64,000 nt of DNA from Erysipelotrichaceae bacterium (lineage in GTDB: Bacteria > Bacillota_I > Bacilli_A > Erysipelotrichales > Erysipelotrichaceae). The DNA lies in assembly GCA_030694975.1 (NCBI GenBank), contig JAUYTU010000010.1, positions 62,001 through 126,000 on the forward strand, given 5' to 3'. The notes under the pieces were generated by a model. That model saw only the letters and a list, made by a program, of their open reading frames with translations, searched no databases and was not told the DNA's origin. The translations under genes and the position numbers were made by a program. This document shows positions 17,247 through 26,719 of this stretch, piece by piece (within the stretch, counting starts at the first letter, position 1; each line of letters opens with the position of its first letter).

Positions 17247-18061
17247 GACTCACTCACCTTCTTTGTGATTTCTATACTAAGACGTTCCTTAATCTTCTCA
17301 TCATCAATGACTTCAATGATTGGCAGCAAATATCCCAACGTAATGAGCTTGAGTGATTCACTGCGCGATAAACCACGCGATTGAAGATAGTACACTTGAT
17401 TTAAATCCGGTTGTCCGACCGATGCGGCATGGGAAGCTTCGACATCGTTTTCATCGATGATCAGCTTGGGATTAACAGAGGTTTTCGGCTTTTCATCGAA
17501 ATTCATGACACGGCTGATTTGATGGGTTTTCGCCCCTTTGGCAGCCTTATATATATTACCGATGATATCCAAGGTATATTCACAGCCTTTTAATACGATG
17601 CTGTAGTTATCGATTTGTGCGGAGGTGTTTCCTTTGTAATGCAACGCTGAATAACTGGCAATCAGTTTCGATTGAATCAATGATGCACCGCGCACATTGA
17701 GAACAGCTCCTTCTTCCAACAAATGATAAACGCTGTTTTTGACATGAGATCCAAGGGATAACTCACCGATGGCCAATTGCAAGGATGCGTAGCGTTGCAA
17801 ACTGAATGTTTCATTGATATACAGCTGATGCTCGGATTGATTCATGATCAGCATTGACCAATTGGAATCTGCTTCAAGGGCTACGCGCAGATTTAAGTTG
17901 CCGTTACCGTTGATGGTCAAAAACATGCTGCCCTTGGTTTGTTGGGGTGCGATGATGGTCAGATTGCTGTCGCCCTCGACCAGATAATTGATGGATGTCA
18001 GCGCATCATTGGCTAATGACAGTGACTGATGCGATGACAGATTGAGCGTGACCTCACGCAT
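17234..18061 (-). CDS. sufD: Fe-S cluster assembly protein SufD (short form)
   Basis: 275 residues; classical SufD is about 420-440 residues, so the N-terminal helical domain is largely missing while the beta-helix core and the C-terminal helices (GQPDLNQVYYLQSRGLSRSESLKLITLGYLLPI) remain. The core His that corresponds to His360 of E. coli SufD may be the one in DVEASHAASVGQ. It partners SufB on the SufC dimer. Start 18061 follows GAGAGGACC; it overlaps sufC by 8 bases. Long in-frame extension upstream lies within sufC and is rejected. Confidence 0.9.
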   Translation of the reverse strand: MREVTLNLSSHQSLSLANDALTSINYLVEGDSNLTIIAPQQTKGSMFLTINGNGNLNLRVALEADSNWSMLIMNQSEHQLYINETFSLQRYASLQLAIGELSLGSHVKNSVYHLLEEGAVLNVRGASLIQSKLIASYSALHYKGNTSAQIDNYSIVLKGCEYTLDIIGNIYKAAKGAKTHQISRVMNFDEKPKTSVNPKLIIDENDVEASHAASVGQPDLNQVYYLQSRGLSRSESLKLITLGYLLPIIEVIDDEKIKERLSIEITKKVSESCLM

Positions 18062-18890
18062 TTTTCGGTCCTCTCGGTTCATTGGCAGCGCATGCCCCAA
18101 TGCTACCGACGACCGGACGTACCGTGTCTTCTTTAACGATATTGACACCGGTTTCTTTGGCAATCCAGTCATACCCTTCGGTATCGATGCGATTGACCAA
18201 TGAAGCATCCGAACTCATAACGATGCGACCATCAATCAGGATGTGTGTATGGGTCGGAATGATTAAGTGAAAGAAGCGCTCGTAGTGAGAGACGATCATC
18301 ATACCGACATCCGATTTTGCGACCATATCATTGATGACATTGGCCACGATTTTCAAAGCATCCACATCCAAACCGGAGTCGATTTCATCGAGCATCGCGA
18401 TTTTCGGTTGTAATAACATCATCTGTAATATTTCATTGCGCTTCTTTTCGCCACCAGAAAACCCGTCATTGACATAACGGTGGGCCATATCGGATTTCAT
18501 TTGTAACTCACCGATTGCTTTTTCCATCAATCGGATAAAGCTAAACAGCGGAATGGGTGTATCTCTGCGCGAATTCAGTGCGGCTTTCAGAAAGTCAGAG
18601 TTGGTAACTCCGGATACTTCCTGTGGATATTGCATACCTAAGAATAATCCGGCACGGGCTCGTTCATCGACGCCTTTTGAAAGTAAGTCTTCTCCGTCAA
18701 AGGTGACTGTTCCTTGCGTAATCTCGTATTTGGGATGTCCCATGATTGCTGATAATAAGGTTGATTTCCCATTACCGTTGGGTCCCATGATCGCATGAAT
18801 CTCGTTTGAGTTAATCTCCAGCGATACCCCTCTTAATATTTCTTTTCCCTCAATTTCGACATGAAGGTTCTCTATTTTTAATTGTGACAT
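18054..18890 (-). CDS. sufC: SufC ATPase
   Basis: 278 residues. Walker A G-P-N-G-N-G-K-S-T, signature F-S-G-G-E-K-K-R, Walker B KIAMLDEIDSGLD with the extra Asp pair typical of SufC. It is the ABC-type ATPase that drives shape changes of SufB-SufD. Start 18890 is chosen because AAGGAAGG lies about 10 bases upstream; a nearer in-frame ATG leaves no spacer. It is the first gene of a seven-gene transcript (sufC, D, S, U, B, cyclo-ligase, MFS). A TATAAT-like -10 on the minus strand at 18968-18973 has no clear -35. Confidence 0.95.
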   Translation of the reverse strand: MSQLKIENLHVEIEGKEILRGVSLEINSNEIHAIMGPNGNGKSTLLSAIMGHPKYEITQGTVTFDGEDLLSKGVDERARAGLFLGMQYPQEVSGVTNSDFLKAALNSRRDTPIPLFSFIRLMEKAIGELQMKSDMAHRYVNDGFSGGEKKRNEILQMMLLQPKIAMLDEIDSGLDVDALKIVANVINDMVAKSDVGMMIVSHYERFFHLIIPTHTHILIDGRIVMSSDASLVNRIDTEGYDWIAKETGVNIVKEDTVRPVVGSIGACAANEPRGPKNA

Positions 18891-19096
18891 TTTTATCATT
18901 CCTTCCTTGTACATCATACAAAAAATACGCCGTTTCTTCAATGATAGTTATCAGAAATTGCAGTCTTATTATATCACAATCCGTTTTCTGTGCTTACCAA
19001 GACGCACCCTTTCTTACGAAAAAATCAATTTTATGCAATATATTTTCAACGGTTTGTGCAGCTTATCGACATTTTTTTGCAAGCTGACTTCGTTTA

Positions 19097-19125
19097 TTGC
19101 AAAGATGTCAAAAATAAACTATAAT
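19097..19125 (+). promoter_or_regulatory. Sigma-A promoter of the foldase pair
   Basis: TTGCAA (19097-19102), 17 bases, TATAAT (19120-19125), 30 bases before the ATG of the first parvulin gene, whose AGGAGGG site follows. Confidence 0.8.
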
Positions 19126-19154
19126 AGTAAAGATTTCAATAAAGGAGGGTTCGT

Positions 19155-20135
19155 ATGCTCGATACGATAAAGAAACACTGGTTCATCGTTTTGGTCGGTG
19201 TTTTGTTTGTGGCAGCAACCATTTATTTCGCCTATGATATGACGAAAGGTTTCTTGCCAGGTAAAAATGTTAGCGGAAAAGATGTAGTCTTTGAAATTAA
19301 CGGACAAAATGTAACTGCAGATGATTTATATGAGCGTTTATATGATGATTTAGGGAATTCAGCTTTGTATACCCTTTTCGAAAGAGCGGTCGTCGCTCAA
19401 TCGTTTACGGCGGATAAAGATATGATTTCTCAAGCTAAAATTCAAGCGGAATCAACGATTGAGAACTTTAAGAGTTATTACGGTGAAACTGCTTACGAAG
19501 CAATCTTGCTTCAGGCGGTCAGAGGTGTCGGTTATACTTCAGTCGATGAATTAGATGAGTATTTCTTACATTTAAAAATGGTTGAAGCGATGACAAAGAC
19601 TTATTTCGATACCAATATGGATGAATACCTGCCGGAATTCGTAACTGCGAAGAAACCGCGTATTGCACGTCATATTTTGGTAAAGATGGATGATCCTTCC
19701 AAGCCTACGCAAGTAGAGCAAACCCGTTGGGACGAAGTTAAGAATGCTTTGGCTGGCGGGGAATCTTTTGAAGATGTTGCCAAGCGTTTATCGGATGACA
19801 CAGCCTCTCAACCGGGTAGCGGTTCGTTGGGTTATGTTGATTCGGATACACAGTTTGTTCCTGAATTCTTAGCAGCGACGTTGGCGTTGGATAGCGGTGA
19901 AACGAGTACATGGGTTAAAACGACCTATGGCTTTCATTTGATTCGCGTTGACTCGACCGATCTTGCTGAGTTGAAAAAAGAAGACGGTTTCTATGCTGCT
20001 TTGAGCAGTTATTATCCAAAAGCTGTTTTTGAAATGATTTGGGAAAAAGCAGGCACATTAAATATCGATTTTAAGGGTAATGATGATATCAAAGCTCGTT
20101 TAATTAACTTTATGGGCATTGAGGAGGCTGAATAA
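19155..20135 (+). CDS. Membrane-anchored PpiC-type peptidyl-prolyl isomerase
   Basis: 326 residues. An N-terminal membrane anchor lies at about residues 10-28, with no lipobox. The parvulin domain is at about 170-275 and includes the A-R-H-I-L-V core, G-E-S-F-E-D-V-A, the G-S-L-G-Y strand and the Y-G-F-H-L-I-R-V end. N- and C-terminal helical segments would form the chaperone part as in PrsA and SurA. It should act outside the membrane on secreted proteins. It has a clear promoter and RBS and is followed by a second foldase gene one base after its stop. Confidence 0.87.
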   Translation: MLDTIKKHWFIVLVGVLFVAATIYFAYDMTKGFLPGKNVSGKDVVFEINGQNVTADDLYERLYDDLGNSALYTLFERAVVAQSFTADKDMISQAKIQAESTIENFKSYYGETAYEAILLQAVRGVGYTSVDELDEYFLHLKMVEAMTKTYFDTNMDEYLPEFVTAKKPRIARHILVKMDDPSKPTQVEQTRWDEVKNALAGGESFEDVAKRLSDDTASQPGSGSLGYVDSDTQFVPEFLAATLALDSGETSTWVKTTYGFHLIRVDSTDLAELKKEDGFYAALSSYYPKAVFEMIWEKAGTLNIDFKGNDDIKARLINFMGIEEAE

Positions 20136-20136
20136 C

Positions 20137-20994
20137 ATGAAAAAAATTCTGATTATCGGCGTTCTGGCGCTGGCATTGGCTGGTTGCGGTGATGCTTATG
20201 CAAAAATTTCGGATGCGAATGGCGCGATTGTTTCAATTGGTAACAAATCCGTTACGCGCGGGCAGTTATTTGGTTTAATGATGAATCAAGATCCGGCTTC
20301 GACTGTCATCACGATGGCTAAACAAGTCATCATGGATGAAAAAGTTGAAATTAACGATGCGATCCGTGCGAAAGCGGCGGAGAGTCTTGTGGAAATCAAG
20401 GAGAGTTTCGGTGAAGAATTTGCGGATTATATTAAGCGTTTCGGTTATAAAGATGAGGCGGATTATGTTGAAAAGGCGTTGATTCCTTTTGCTCAGCAGG
20501 AAGCCTTGGTTAAGGAATACGTAGAAGAAAATTTCGAATCCTTGGCAACAACTTATTTCCCACGTAAAATCCGTGTGATTCAAATCAAGACGGAAGAAGA
20601 TGCAAAAGCAGCCATTAATGAAGTTAAGAATGGCGGCAATTTCGAAACAGTGGCTACGAAGTATTCATCCGCTACAGCGTATAAAGGTGAGTTGAAACTG
20701 ATCCACTTGGAATCTGGTTATCCGGAAGTCATTACGACGTTCTTAAAGACTGCTTTACAACCGACGTTGACGGCTGAGCCGCTCAAAGATGCGACAACCA
20801 GTTTGTTCTATGTCGTTCAAGTCGTTGAATCTCAACCGACGCGTTATAAAGAAGAAGCGATTGAAGAACTTGTCGGCTTAAGCAGTATTGCTGAAAAAAT
20901 GTTTGTTGAACTGTTTGAAGAAGGCGGATTCAAAGTTTATGATAAGATCATCTTCGACATCCTAACCTCGGATTACAGCCAATATTTACCATAA
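20137..20994 (+). CDS. PrsA-like foldase lipoprotein
   Basis: 285 residues. Signal peptide and lipobox (L-A-L-A-G-C, lipidated Cys at residue 16) show it is a membrane-anchored lipoprotein. A parvulin-like region lies at about 135-225 (P-R-K-I-R-V-I-Q-I to Y-V-V-Q-V-V) but is weaker than in the upstream protein, and the rotamase site is degenerate; it may be mainly a chaperone. GAGGAGG lies 9 bases before the ATG, inside the end of the first gene. The two paralogues probably arose by duplication and form one transcript. Confidence 0.83.
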   Translation: MKKILIIGVLALALAGCGDAYAKISDANGAIVSIGNKSVTRGQLFGLMMNQDPASTVITMAKQVIMDEKVEINDAIRAKAAESLVEIKESFGEEFADYIKRFGYKDEADYVEKALIPFAQQEALVKEYVEENFESLATTYFPRKIRVIQIKTEEDAKAAINEVKNGGNFETVATKYSSATAYKGELKLIHLESGYPEVITTFLKTALQPTLTAEPLKDATTSLFYVVQVVESQPTRYKEEAIEELVGLSSIAEKMFVELFEEGGFKVYDKIIFDILTSDYSQYLP

Positions 20995-20996
20995 GA

Positions 20997-21024
20997 AATA
21001 CGGAGCACGCTCCGTATTTTTTTA
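20997..21024 (+). terminator. Terminator of the foldase operon
   Basis: Stem AATACGGAGC / GCTCCGTATT with a two-base AC loop followed by TTTTT. It begins 3 bases after the stop and also lies at the end of the convergent GGDEF gene. Confidence 0.9.
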
Positions 21025-23211
21025 TTATTTTTCTTCGTTGTCAACACAGATTTTGTCGCGGCCGGTATTCTTTGCCCGATACAGAGCATCATCGGCTTTT
21101 TTTACCAAATCAAGCGAAGAGGTAAATTGGCCGGCATATCCCGAGGCAATGCCAATGGACAGTGTGACCTTGCGTTGGCTGCGTTGGGGAATCAACCCCA
21201 CATCCGAATCTGAGATCGCTTGTCGGATTTTCATTGCGATAAGTTTTGCTCCGTAAAGATTGGTATCATTAAGTATAATCGCAAACTCATCCCCACCAAA
21301 GCGGGCGACCAAGTCGGTCGAACGATTAACACACGATTGAATGATGTTCGCAAAATGCCGTACAATCTCATCACCCGTTAAATGTCCGTAGTAGTCATTG
21401 ATCAGTTTAAAGTGGTCGACATCAATCATCAGCATCGATATGGGTACCCCGCTGCGGCGGGCATTTTCAAATATCAACGTCAGATATTCATCAAAGTGTC
21501 GGCGGTTCGCCAGTCCGGTCATCGGATCTTGTTTGGATAAATTGGTCAACTCGATGTTAAGCTCATGTAGTTTCATCTGTGCTTTCATACGTTTATTGAT
21601 TTCTTCTTTGAGTTCCATCGCCTGATTGATATTGATGAGTGATATGGATAAATAAGAGGCTAATGTTTCGAGTGTTTTAAGTGATTGGGTAGAGAAGACA
21701 TTGGGTGTGCGACTTTGAACGGATATAACGCCCAGGGTTTTGTCTTCCCAATATAATGGCGCAAACATGATGGCTTCCATGGGTTGGCCATAGGATGATC
21801 GGATTTCTGAGACGATGTCGCTGGTATCTTCCTGACGCGAATTTACGAGCAGACTTTTACGGTTTTTGAAACTCCACACCGCAAAACTGGCGGTTGAACT
21901 CAATAAGATTGAACGACCGGTAATTCTTTCGTTATCTTCCATAATAAACCGATAATCAATGGTTTGCGACTCCGCATTATAAATTCCGATGTTAAAGACG
22001 TTCATATTAATCAGTGTTCGAATTTCATTATATATCAATTGGTAAATGAATTCCAAATCTGTGGATGAGGTGAGTTGTCTGCCGATTTCACTGATAAACT
22101 CCAACGAGTGATACGCAGCGGTCAGTTCACTGGCTTTTCGTTCCAACTGATCATTCAATAAGCGATACGTTTCTTTTTGTTGAAAGGATGTCATCGCTTC
22201 CAATTGCACCTGTAATCCGCGTAAATTCAGTTTTCGGGCATTCTCTTCAATTTCCTCATCAACCGCAAATTTTCGTTTTGCATAGTCCAATGCCTGCGGG
22301 TGATTACCGGTTTGTTCAAACAATCGGACAAACAACGGATAGATACTGGCTTGTAACGGCAATGAACCTATTTCCTGGGCAATTTCCAGTGAGCTTAACA
22401 GCGCTTGCTGAGCCAACTCATACTCTTTTTTGTCTAAGTGAATATTAAAGAATTCCACATAGGCCTCAGCAATGTGATACATCTCGTTGGTTTCACGGTA
22501 TATCTCAATACTACGGTTCAGATAATCTGTAGCATCCGCGTAATTTCCCTTCATTCTGGAAATCGAACTAAGGTGCTTTAATGATACAGATTTCATCATC
22601 AAATCATTGTTTTCCTTTGCGATTCTATTGCCATACATCAAAAGTTCAAAAGCTTGGTCCAACTCATTCTTCTTCAGATGAATCGTCGCAATATTGACAA
22701 TTTGCGTAGCACGCAGTCGATGATTACCGAAATTATCCAGACTTTCCTGATAGTATTTCAAAGCCTGATCATAATCGCCCAGTTCGTTGTATATTTCTCC
22801 GATGTTGTTCAGTATTTTAGCGATAAGAATTCTGTCCTCAAGATTTTTGGCTGTAATCAATGCTTGTTGATAGTAGGAAAACGAAAGATCGTAAACGTGC
22901 ATGTATACATGGGATGTACCCAAGGCATTGAGAATTTCTGCTTCTAGAATCAAATCCCCAAGAACCTTTACATGCTCAAATGAATCAAGTAAGACCCGGT
23001 TGGCTTCTTCCATGTTGCCCAGTCGCATGTGTGCTTTACCAATCAGAAATTGGCTGTGCAGCATCAGTCGTTGATAGCCATGTTTTTGTGAAAGTTGATG
23101 GGCCATTTGAGCATGTTCCAACATATCCTTTACAGATGTTCGCTCAAAAGACTCGGCTTGCCGAATGTGTTCAAAAATGTCGCGTTCGCTGACTATCTTA
23201 TTTTTTTCCAC
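21025..23211 (-). CDS. TPR-GAF-GGDEF diguanylate cyclase
   Basis: 728 residues. The first about 330 residues are tetratricopeptide repeats (motifs such as A-K-I-L-N-N-I-G-E-I-Y-N-E-L-G-D-Y-D-Q-A-L-K-Y-Y). A GAF-like domain follows at about 370-530, then GGDEF at about 560-728 with an intact G-G-D-E-F active site. The product-inhibition I-site R-S-T-D lies exactly five residues before it. It should make cyclic di-GMP in the cytosol under control of the GAF ligand and TPR partners. GTG at 23211 is chosen as start because GGAGGT lies 7 bases upstream; a longer frame runs across the divergent HIT gene. Confidence 0.9.
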   Translation of the reverse strand: MEKNKIVSERDIFEHIRQAESFERTSVKDMLEHAQMAHQLSQKHGYQRLMLHSQFLIGKAHMRLGNMEEANRVLLDSFEHVKVLGDLILEAEILNALGTSHVYMHVYDLSFSYYQQALITAKNLEDRILIAKILNNIGEIYNELGDYDQALKYYQESLDNFGNHRLRATQIVNIATIHLKKNELDQAFELLMYGNRIAKENNDLMMKSVSLKHLSSISRMKGNYADATDYLNRSIEIYRETNEMYHIAEAYVEFFNIHLDKKEYELAQQALLSSLEIAQEIGSLPLQASIYPLFVRLFEQTGNHPQALDYAKRKFAVDEEIEENARKLNLRGLQVQLEAMTSFQQKETYRLLNDQLERKASELTAAYHSLEFISEIGRQLTSSTDLEFIYQLIYNEIRTLINMNVFNIGIYNAESQTIDYRFIMEDNERITGRSILLSSTASFAVWSFKNRKSLLVNSRQEDTSDIVSEIRSSYGQPMEAIMFAPLYWEDKTLGVISVQSRTPNVFSTQSLKTLETLASYLSISLININQAMELKEEINKRMKAQMKLHELNIELTNLSKQDPMTGLANRRHFDEYLTLIFENARRSGVPISMLMIDVDHFKLINDYYGHLTGDEIVRHFANIIQSCVNRSTDLVARFGGDEFAIILNDTNLYGAKLIAMKIRQAISDSDVGLIPQRSQRKVTLSIGIASGYAGQFTSSLDLVKKADDALYRAKNTGRDKICVDNEEK

Positions 23212-23323
23212 GTTCTTACCTCCACATTCATGTTTTATATATTGTAACTTAATTCGCTGAAAAAAATAAGCACATTTCGAATTTTTTACGATTGTGTTAG
23301 AATATCCTAAAGGAGGACTCACT

Positions 23324-23719
23324 ATGTGTATCTTTTGTAAAATTATAAATAAGGAAATACCTGCTTCCATTATATATGAAGATGAGGATGTTTGTGCCAT
23401 CCTTGATGTTGCCCAAGTAACCGAGGGTCATACATTGGTCATGCCGAAGGATCATTTTGAGAGTATACTTGATTGTCCACCCGTTTTGTTAAGCAAGATA
23501 ATCTCAGTCACGCAGATGTTAAGTAAAGACATTGTCAGTAAACTGAATGCGAAGGGAGTCAATGTATTGACCAATGCAAAGGAAGCCGCCGGACAGTCGG
23601 TGATGCATTTCCATATACACATCATCCCTCGGTACACAGAAGATGATGGATTGATCTTGAAATTTCGAGGTAATCCAACACCGGATGTCGCAAAAATTGA
23701 AAAAATCTTAAAAAAATAA
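23324..23719 (+). CDS. HIT family nucleotide hydrolase
   Basis: 131 residues. The histidine triad H-F-H-I-H-I-I-P-R is present at about residue 95, and the N-terminal C-I-F-C-K-I zinc-type motif. Members (HinT/Fhit-like) hydrolyse adenosine phosphoramidates or dinucleoside polyphosphates. AGGAGG lies 7 bases before the ATG at 23324; an in-frame ATG 30 bases upstream has no site. A TAGAAT -10 at 23298-23303 is plausible. Divergent from the GGDEF gene. Confidence 0.92.
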   Translation: MCIFCKIINKEIPASIIYEDEDVCAILDVAQVTEGHTLVMPKDHFESILDCPPVLLSKIISVTQMLSKDIVSKLNAKGVNVLTNAKEAAGQSVMHFHIHIIPRYTEDDGLILKFRGNPTPDVAKIEKILKK

Positions 23720-23769
23720 TCGGAGTGGCGATTCAGATGTATCCGATTTTAAAATTTAACAAGTCGTAA

Positions 23770-23795
23770 AAAAAGGGAAATTTCCCTTTTTCATT
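23770..23795 (-). terminator. Terminator after yhaM
   Basis: Perfect palindrome AAAAAGGGAAATTTCCCTTTTT overlapping the end of yhaM, with T-runs on both strands, so it may also stop the convergent HIT transcript. Confidence 0.75.
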
Positions 23796-24726
23796 TTGTA
23801 CGATAGAAACTGCGGTTTTCCAATGAGAATATACGTCCGGAGAATTGACCGACATCGGTAATTTCGAACATTTTCTCAAACATATTTAAGCGGGCATCCA
23901 GATTATCGATCAGATGCAGAACTTCAGCTTCCGCAACCATGGGTAATACCGGCGAGCCATATTCATATTGGCCATGATGAGATAAAATCATATGTCTAAG
24001 ACAAGTGATTTGTTCACTGTCTTGCCAGTTTTTGGTTAAAGCCAATTCGTACACAATGGATTGCATCATGGAGATATGTCCCAATAATTTGCCTTGCATG
24101 GTGTACTCCGTCAATACCGGACCGGACAGTTCGATGATTTTACCCAAATCATGTGTCAATATCCCGGCAATGAGTAAGTCACGATTTAAAATTTCATAAC
24201 GTTTGCAAACTTCATCGGCTAAATCGATCATCGCGACCACATGGGTAGCCAATCCACCCAAGAAATCATGATGATTTTTTGATGCGGCCGGATACTCATA
24301 AAACTCTTTTTCATAGCGCTCGATACACATTTTGGAAATACCGTAATAGATTTCATCTTGAATCGAATGAATCGCCGCATCAATTTTCCCTTTTAAATAT
24401 TCTTTGGGATATTTTGATACATTGACAAAAGCGGTCGCATCGAAATCACCGTTGACCGGTAAAACGTTGTGAATTCGAAGTTGAAGAGAATTACGGTATT
24501 TTAATACTTCTCCGACGATCGTTACGATCTTACCCGGTTCAGCCAGGGCGGCCTGCTCTTCCTTAACATCCCACAATTTGCCTTCCATGCTTCCGGTCTT
24601 ATCTTGTACCACCAATGACATATACGGTGCTCCGGCAGTCGTTACACCGCGTGTCGATTGGGTGATTAACAACGGTTGATTGATTTTTTCGGCTTCTGCC
24701 CAACTAATTATTGTCTTTTGATTCAT
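23791..24726 (-). CDS. yhaM: 3'-5' exoribonuclease YhaM
   Basis: 311 residues, the size of B. subtilis YhaM. An OB-fold at about 10-95 is followed by an HD domain whose metal motif is seen as H-H-D-F-L-G-G-L-A-T-H and I-L-T-H-D-L-G-K. Known members trim 3' ends of RNA and single-stranded DNA with Mn2+ or Co2+. The start at 24726 has GGAGC upstream and overlaps the end of the glycosyltransferase-RecX gene by 23 bases. It is therefore probably the third gene of that operon. Confidence 0.92.
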   Translation of the reverse strand: MNQKTIISWAEAEKINQPLLITQSTRGVTTAGAPYMSLVVQDKTGSMEGKLWDVKEEQAALAEPGKIVTIVGEVLKYRNSLQLRIHNVLPVNGDFDATAFVNVSKYPKEYLKGKIDAAIHSIQDEIYYGISKMCIERYEKEFYEYPAASKNHHDFLGGLATHVVAMIDLADEVCKRYEILNRDLLIAGILTHDLGKIIELSGPVLTEYTMQGKLLGHISMMQSIVYELALTKNWQDSEQITCLRHMILSHHGQYEYGSPVLPMVAEAEVLHLIDNLDARLNMFEKMFEITDVGQFSGRIFSLENRSFYRTK

Positions 24727-26707
24727 TTTCAAGCTCCATTTCTTCCACGACTTCATTGATATCGCTAAACTTAAATCCCTGAGTGGCTAAGGCCTTTTTG
24801 ATGGCCAAGCGTAATTCTTTCTGATCGGTAAACCTTCGTCTTAAACGGTTGGCGGCTTTTAATGCGGCCTTAAACAAATTTTGCTTCTCAACCACGATTT
24901 CATTTTCAAAGCTTAAAAAGGTCATGGCTTGCTCAGCTGTTGACGAGTCATATCCCTGAGTTAACAGTTTCTGACGTATTTTTTGTTTCTTGGCGATCAA
25001 CGAACGGCCTTTGATGGACGGTTGAATCTTTTCTGCCCAACGGATGGCCAGATTCAGTTCACTTTCTTCTGAATCCGACATGAAAGATTCTTCGATCAAC
25101 GCTTCATCGATTCCCTTTTCTTTCAGGGTTTTGATAATGCGTTTTTTCCCGATCAACAGTGATCGCAGATTTAAAACCATGGCATGCGTATAGCGCAAAT
25201 CATCGATATAGCCGCGTTGACGCAGATGATCGATAACCGCATGGATTTGAACGATCGTACAATCGGTATTTTCATTCAGGAAATCGAAGATTTCTTTTTC
25301 TGTACGATCTTTGACCGCTAGTTTGCGAATGGCTGCCTGATAGGCCTTGGCTACTTTTTCGTTGTCACGATAATCATCCCATGTTTTCTCTGATACCATT
25401 TTGCCCTTCACCAACTCTCTTGCCAAACAGACATCACTCAGCATCGTAACGGTAAACTTGTCGGTGCGGTTGCTGGCACTGATTTCTGCAATTTCATCTT
25501 TTATCATAACACTTTCAATGCGATATGTATTGGTATATCGATCGATTGCGGTTTGATAAACGGTGGAGATGGCTTTTGAAAAACTGCGCATATCATAAAC
25601 TTCTACCTGTTGGCGGGCGTCCAATCGCATTTGGATGCGTTTTATTTCTTCGACCATCAGCCATTCTTCAACTCGTTGCGCAAATTCTTGGGGTGAGCGG
25701 AAGAAGTAGCCGGTCTTACCCTCTTCAATTAAGCCAATCAGCACATCGTCCGGTCGGGCAAACACCGGTAACTGTGAGGCTAGGGCTTCGATGTAGGTCA
25801 TGCCTTGGGTTTCGGTTAAGGACGCAGATACAAAAGCATCGCTTGCATGATAAAAGGCCGGGACTTGTTCGGCTGGTTTTTTACCGACAAAAACGACCGT
25901 ATCCTGAAGTTTCAAAAATTTGACTTTCTCAAGGAGTGACTCTGTTTCCGGGCCCCCGCCCACAATCAGAAATTTCACCGGCAAATCCTTCTCTTTAATA
26001 TATCTGAATCCATCGATTACAAAATCGATGCTCTTTTCTTTGGCTATACGACCGACAAATAAAATGATCTTCTCATTTTCTTTGACTTGAGCCATCGCCC
26101 GGATTTCATTGATTCTGTCATCGTTACTTAAATGTCGGTCGAACCGTTCTAAATCAAGTCCGGTCGGTACGATGAAAATCGGACGTTGTATGTTATAGCG
26201 TAAGAGCATATCTTTGGTTTTCTGTGATGGAGCGATGATTGCTTCACAGGAAGCCCCATACAAACGACTGATTCGTTCGATGGTTTTTTTGGCGAATACA
26301 TCGACCATCTTCGAATTAAATATATTGACGTAATGAGTGTAGTCTTCGTATGTTGTATGGTAGGTCGATACGATTGGAAGTTTTAACATCTTACCGCAAA
26401 AATGTCCGAAGATTCCTGCCCCAAATTCGGTGTGGACGTGAATGATGTCGAGATTCATTTCTCTGACGATGTTATACGCTTTAAAATGCAAAGGTGCTGT
26501 CGCTACGTAGCCGTACATCTTTTTGATTTCAATGCCGGGCAAACGTAAAATACGGTCTTCAAAAGAAGTACTGATCAGCGATGGATGTGTCGTGATGACA
26601 AAAACATCGTGACCGTCATTTTCCAAGGCGCGTTTTAGCGTTACGATGGACGTCACGACTCCGTTGATGTCCGGTAGATAGGAATCAGCAAACATTCCGA
26701 TGCGCAT
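24704..26707 (-). CDS. Glycosyltransferase (GT4) fused to a RecX-like domain
   Basis: 667 residues in one open frame. Residues about 1-385 are a GT-B glycosyltransferase of family 4, like the 1,2-diacylglycerol 3-glucosyltransferases: ADSYLPDINGVVTS at the N-terminus, GAGIFGHF, and the E-x7-E motif region near SLTETQGMTYIEALAS. Residues about 460-660 are RecX-like three-helix repeats (V-K-D-R-T-E-K-E-I-F-D-F-L, LRQRGYIDDLRYT, GKKRIIKTLKEKGID). The junction lies around 390-450 and no stop or start interrupts it. RecX inhibits RecA, whereas GT4 makes membrane glycolipid; the two have no known link. The RBS is GGAGG just before the ATG. Confidence 0.88.
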   Translation of the reverse strand: MRIGMFADSYLPDINGVVTSIVTLKRALENDGHDVFVITTHPSLISTSFEDRILRLPGIEIKKMYGYVATAPLHFKAYNIVREMNLDIIHVHTEFGAGIFGHFCGKMLKLPIVSTYHTTYEDYTHYVNIFNSKMVDVFAKKTIERISRLYGASCEAIIAPSQKTKDMLLRYNIQRPIFIVPTGLDLERFDRHLSNDDRINEIRAMAQVKENEKIILFVGRIAKEKSIDFVIDGFRYIKEKDLPVKFLIVGGGPETESLLEKVKFLKLQDTVVFVGKKPAEQVPAFYHASDAFVSASLTETQGMTYIEALASQLPVFARPDDVLIGLIEEGKTGYFFRSPQEFAQRVEEWLMVEEIKRIQMRLDARQQVEVYDMRSFSKAISTVYQTAIDRYTNTYRIESVMIKDEIAEISASNRTDKFTVTMLSDVCLARELVKGKMVSEKTWDDYRDNEKVAKAYQAAIRKLAVKDRTEKEIFDFLNENTDCTIVQIHAVIDHLRQRGYIDDLRYTHAMVLNLRSLLIGKKRIIKTLKEKGIDEALIEESFMSDSEESELNLAIRWAEKIQPSIKGRSLIAKKQKIRQKLLTQGYDSSTAEQAMTFLSFENEIVVEKQNLFKAALKAANRLRRRFTDQKELRLAIKKALATQGFKFSDINEVVEEMELENESKDNN

Positions 26708-26719
26708 AAGTAAGTCCTC

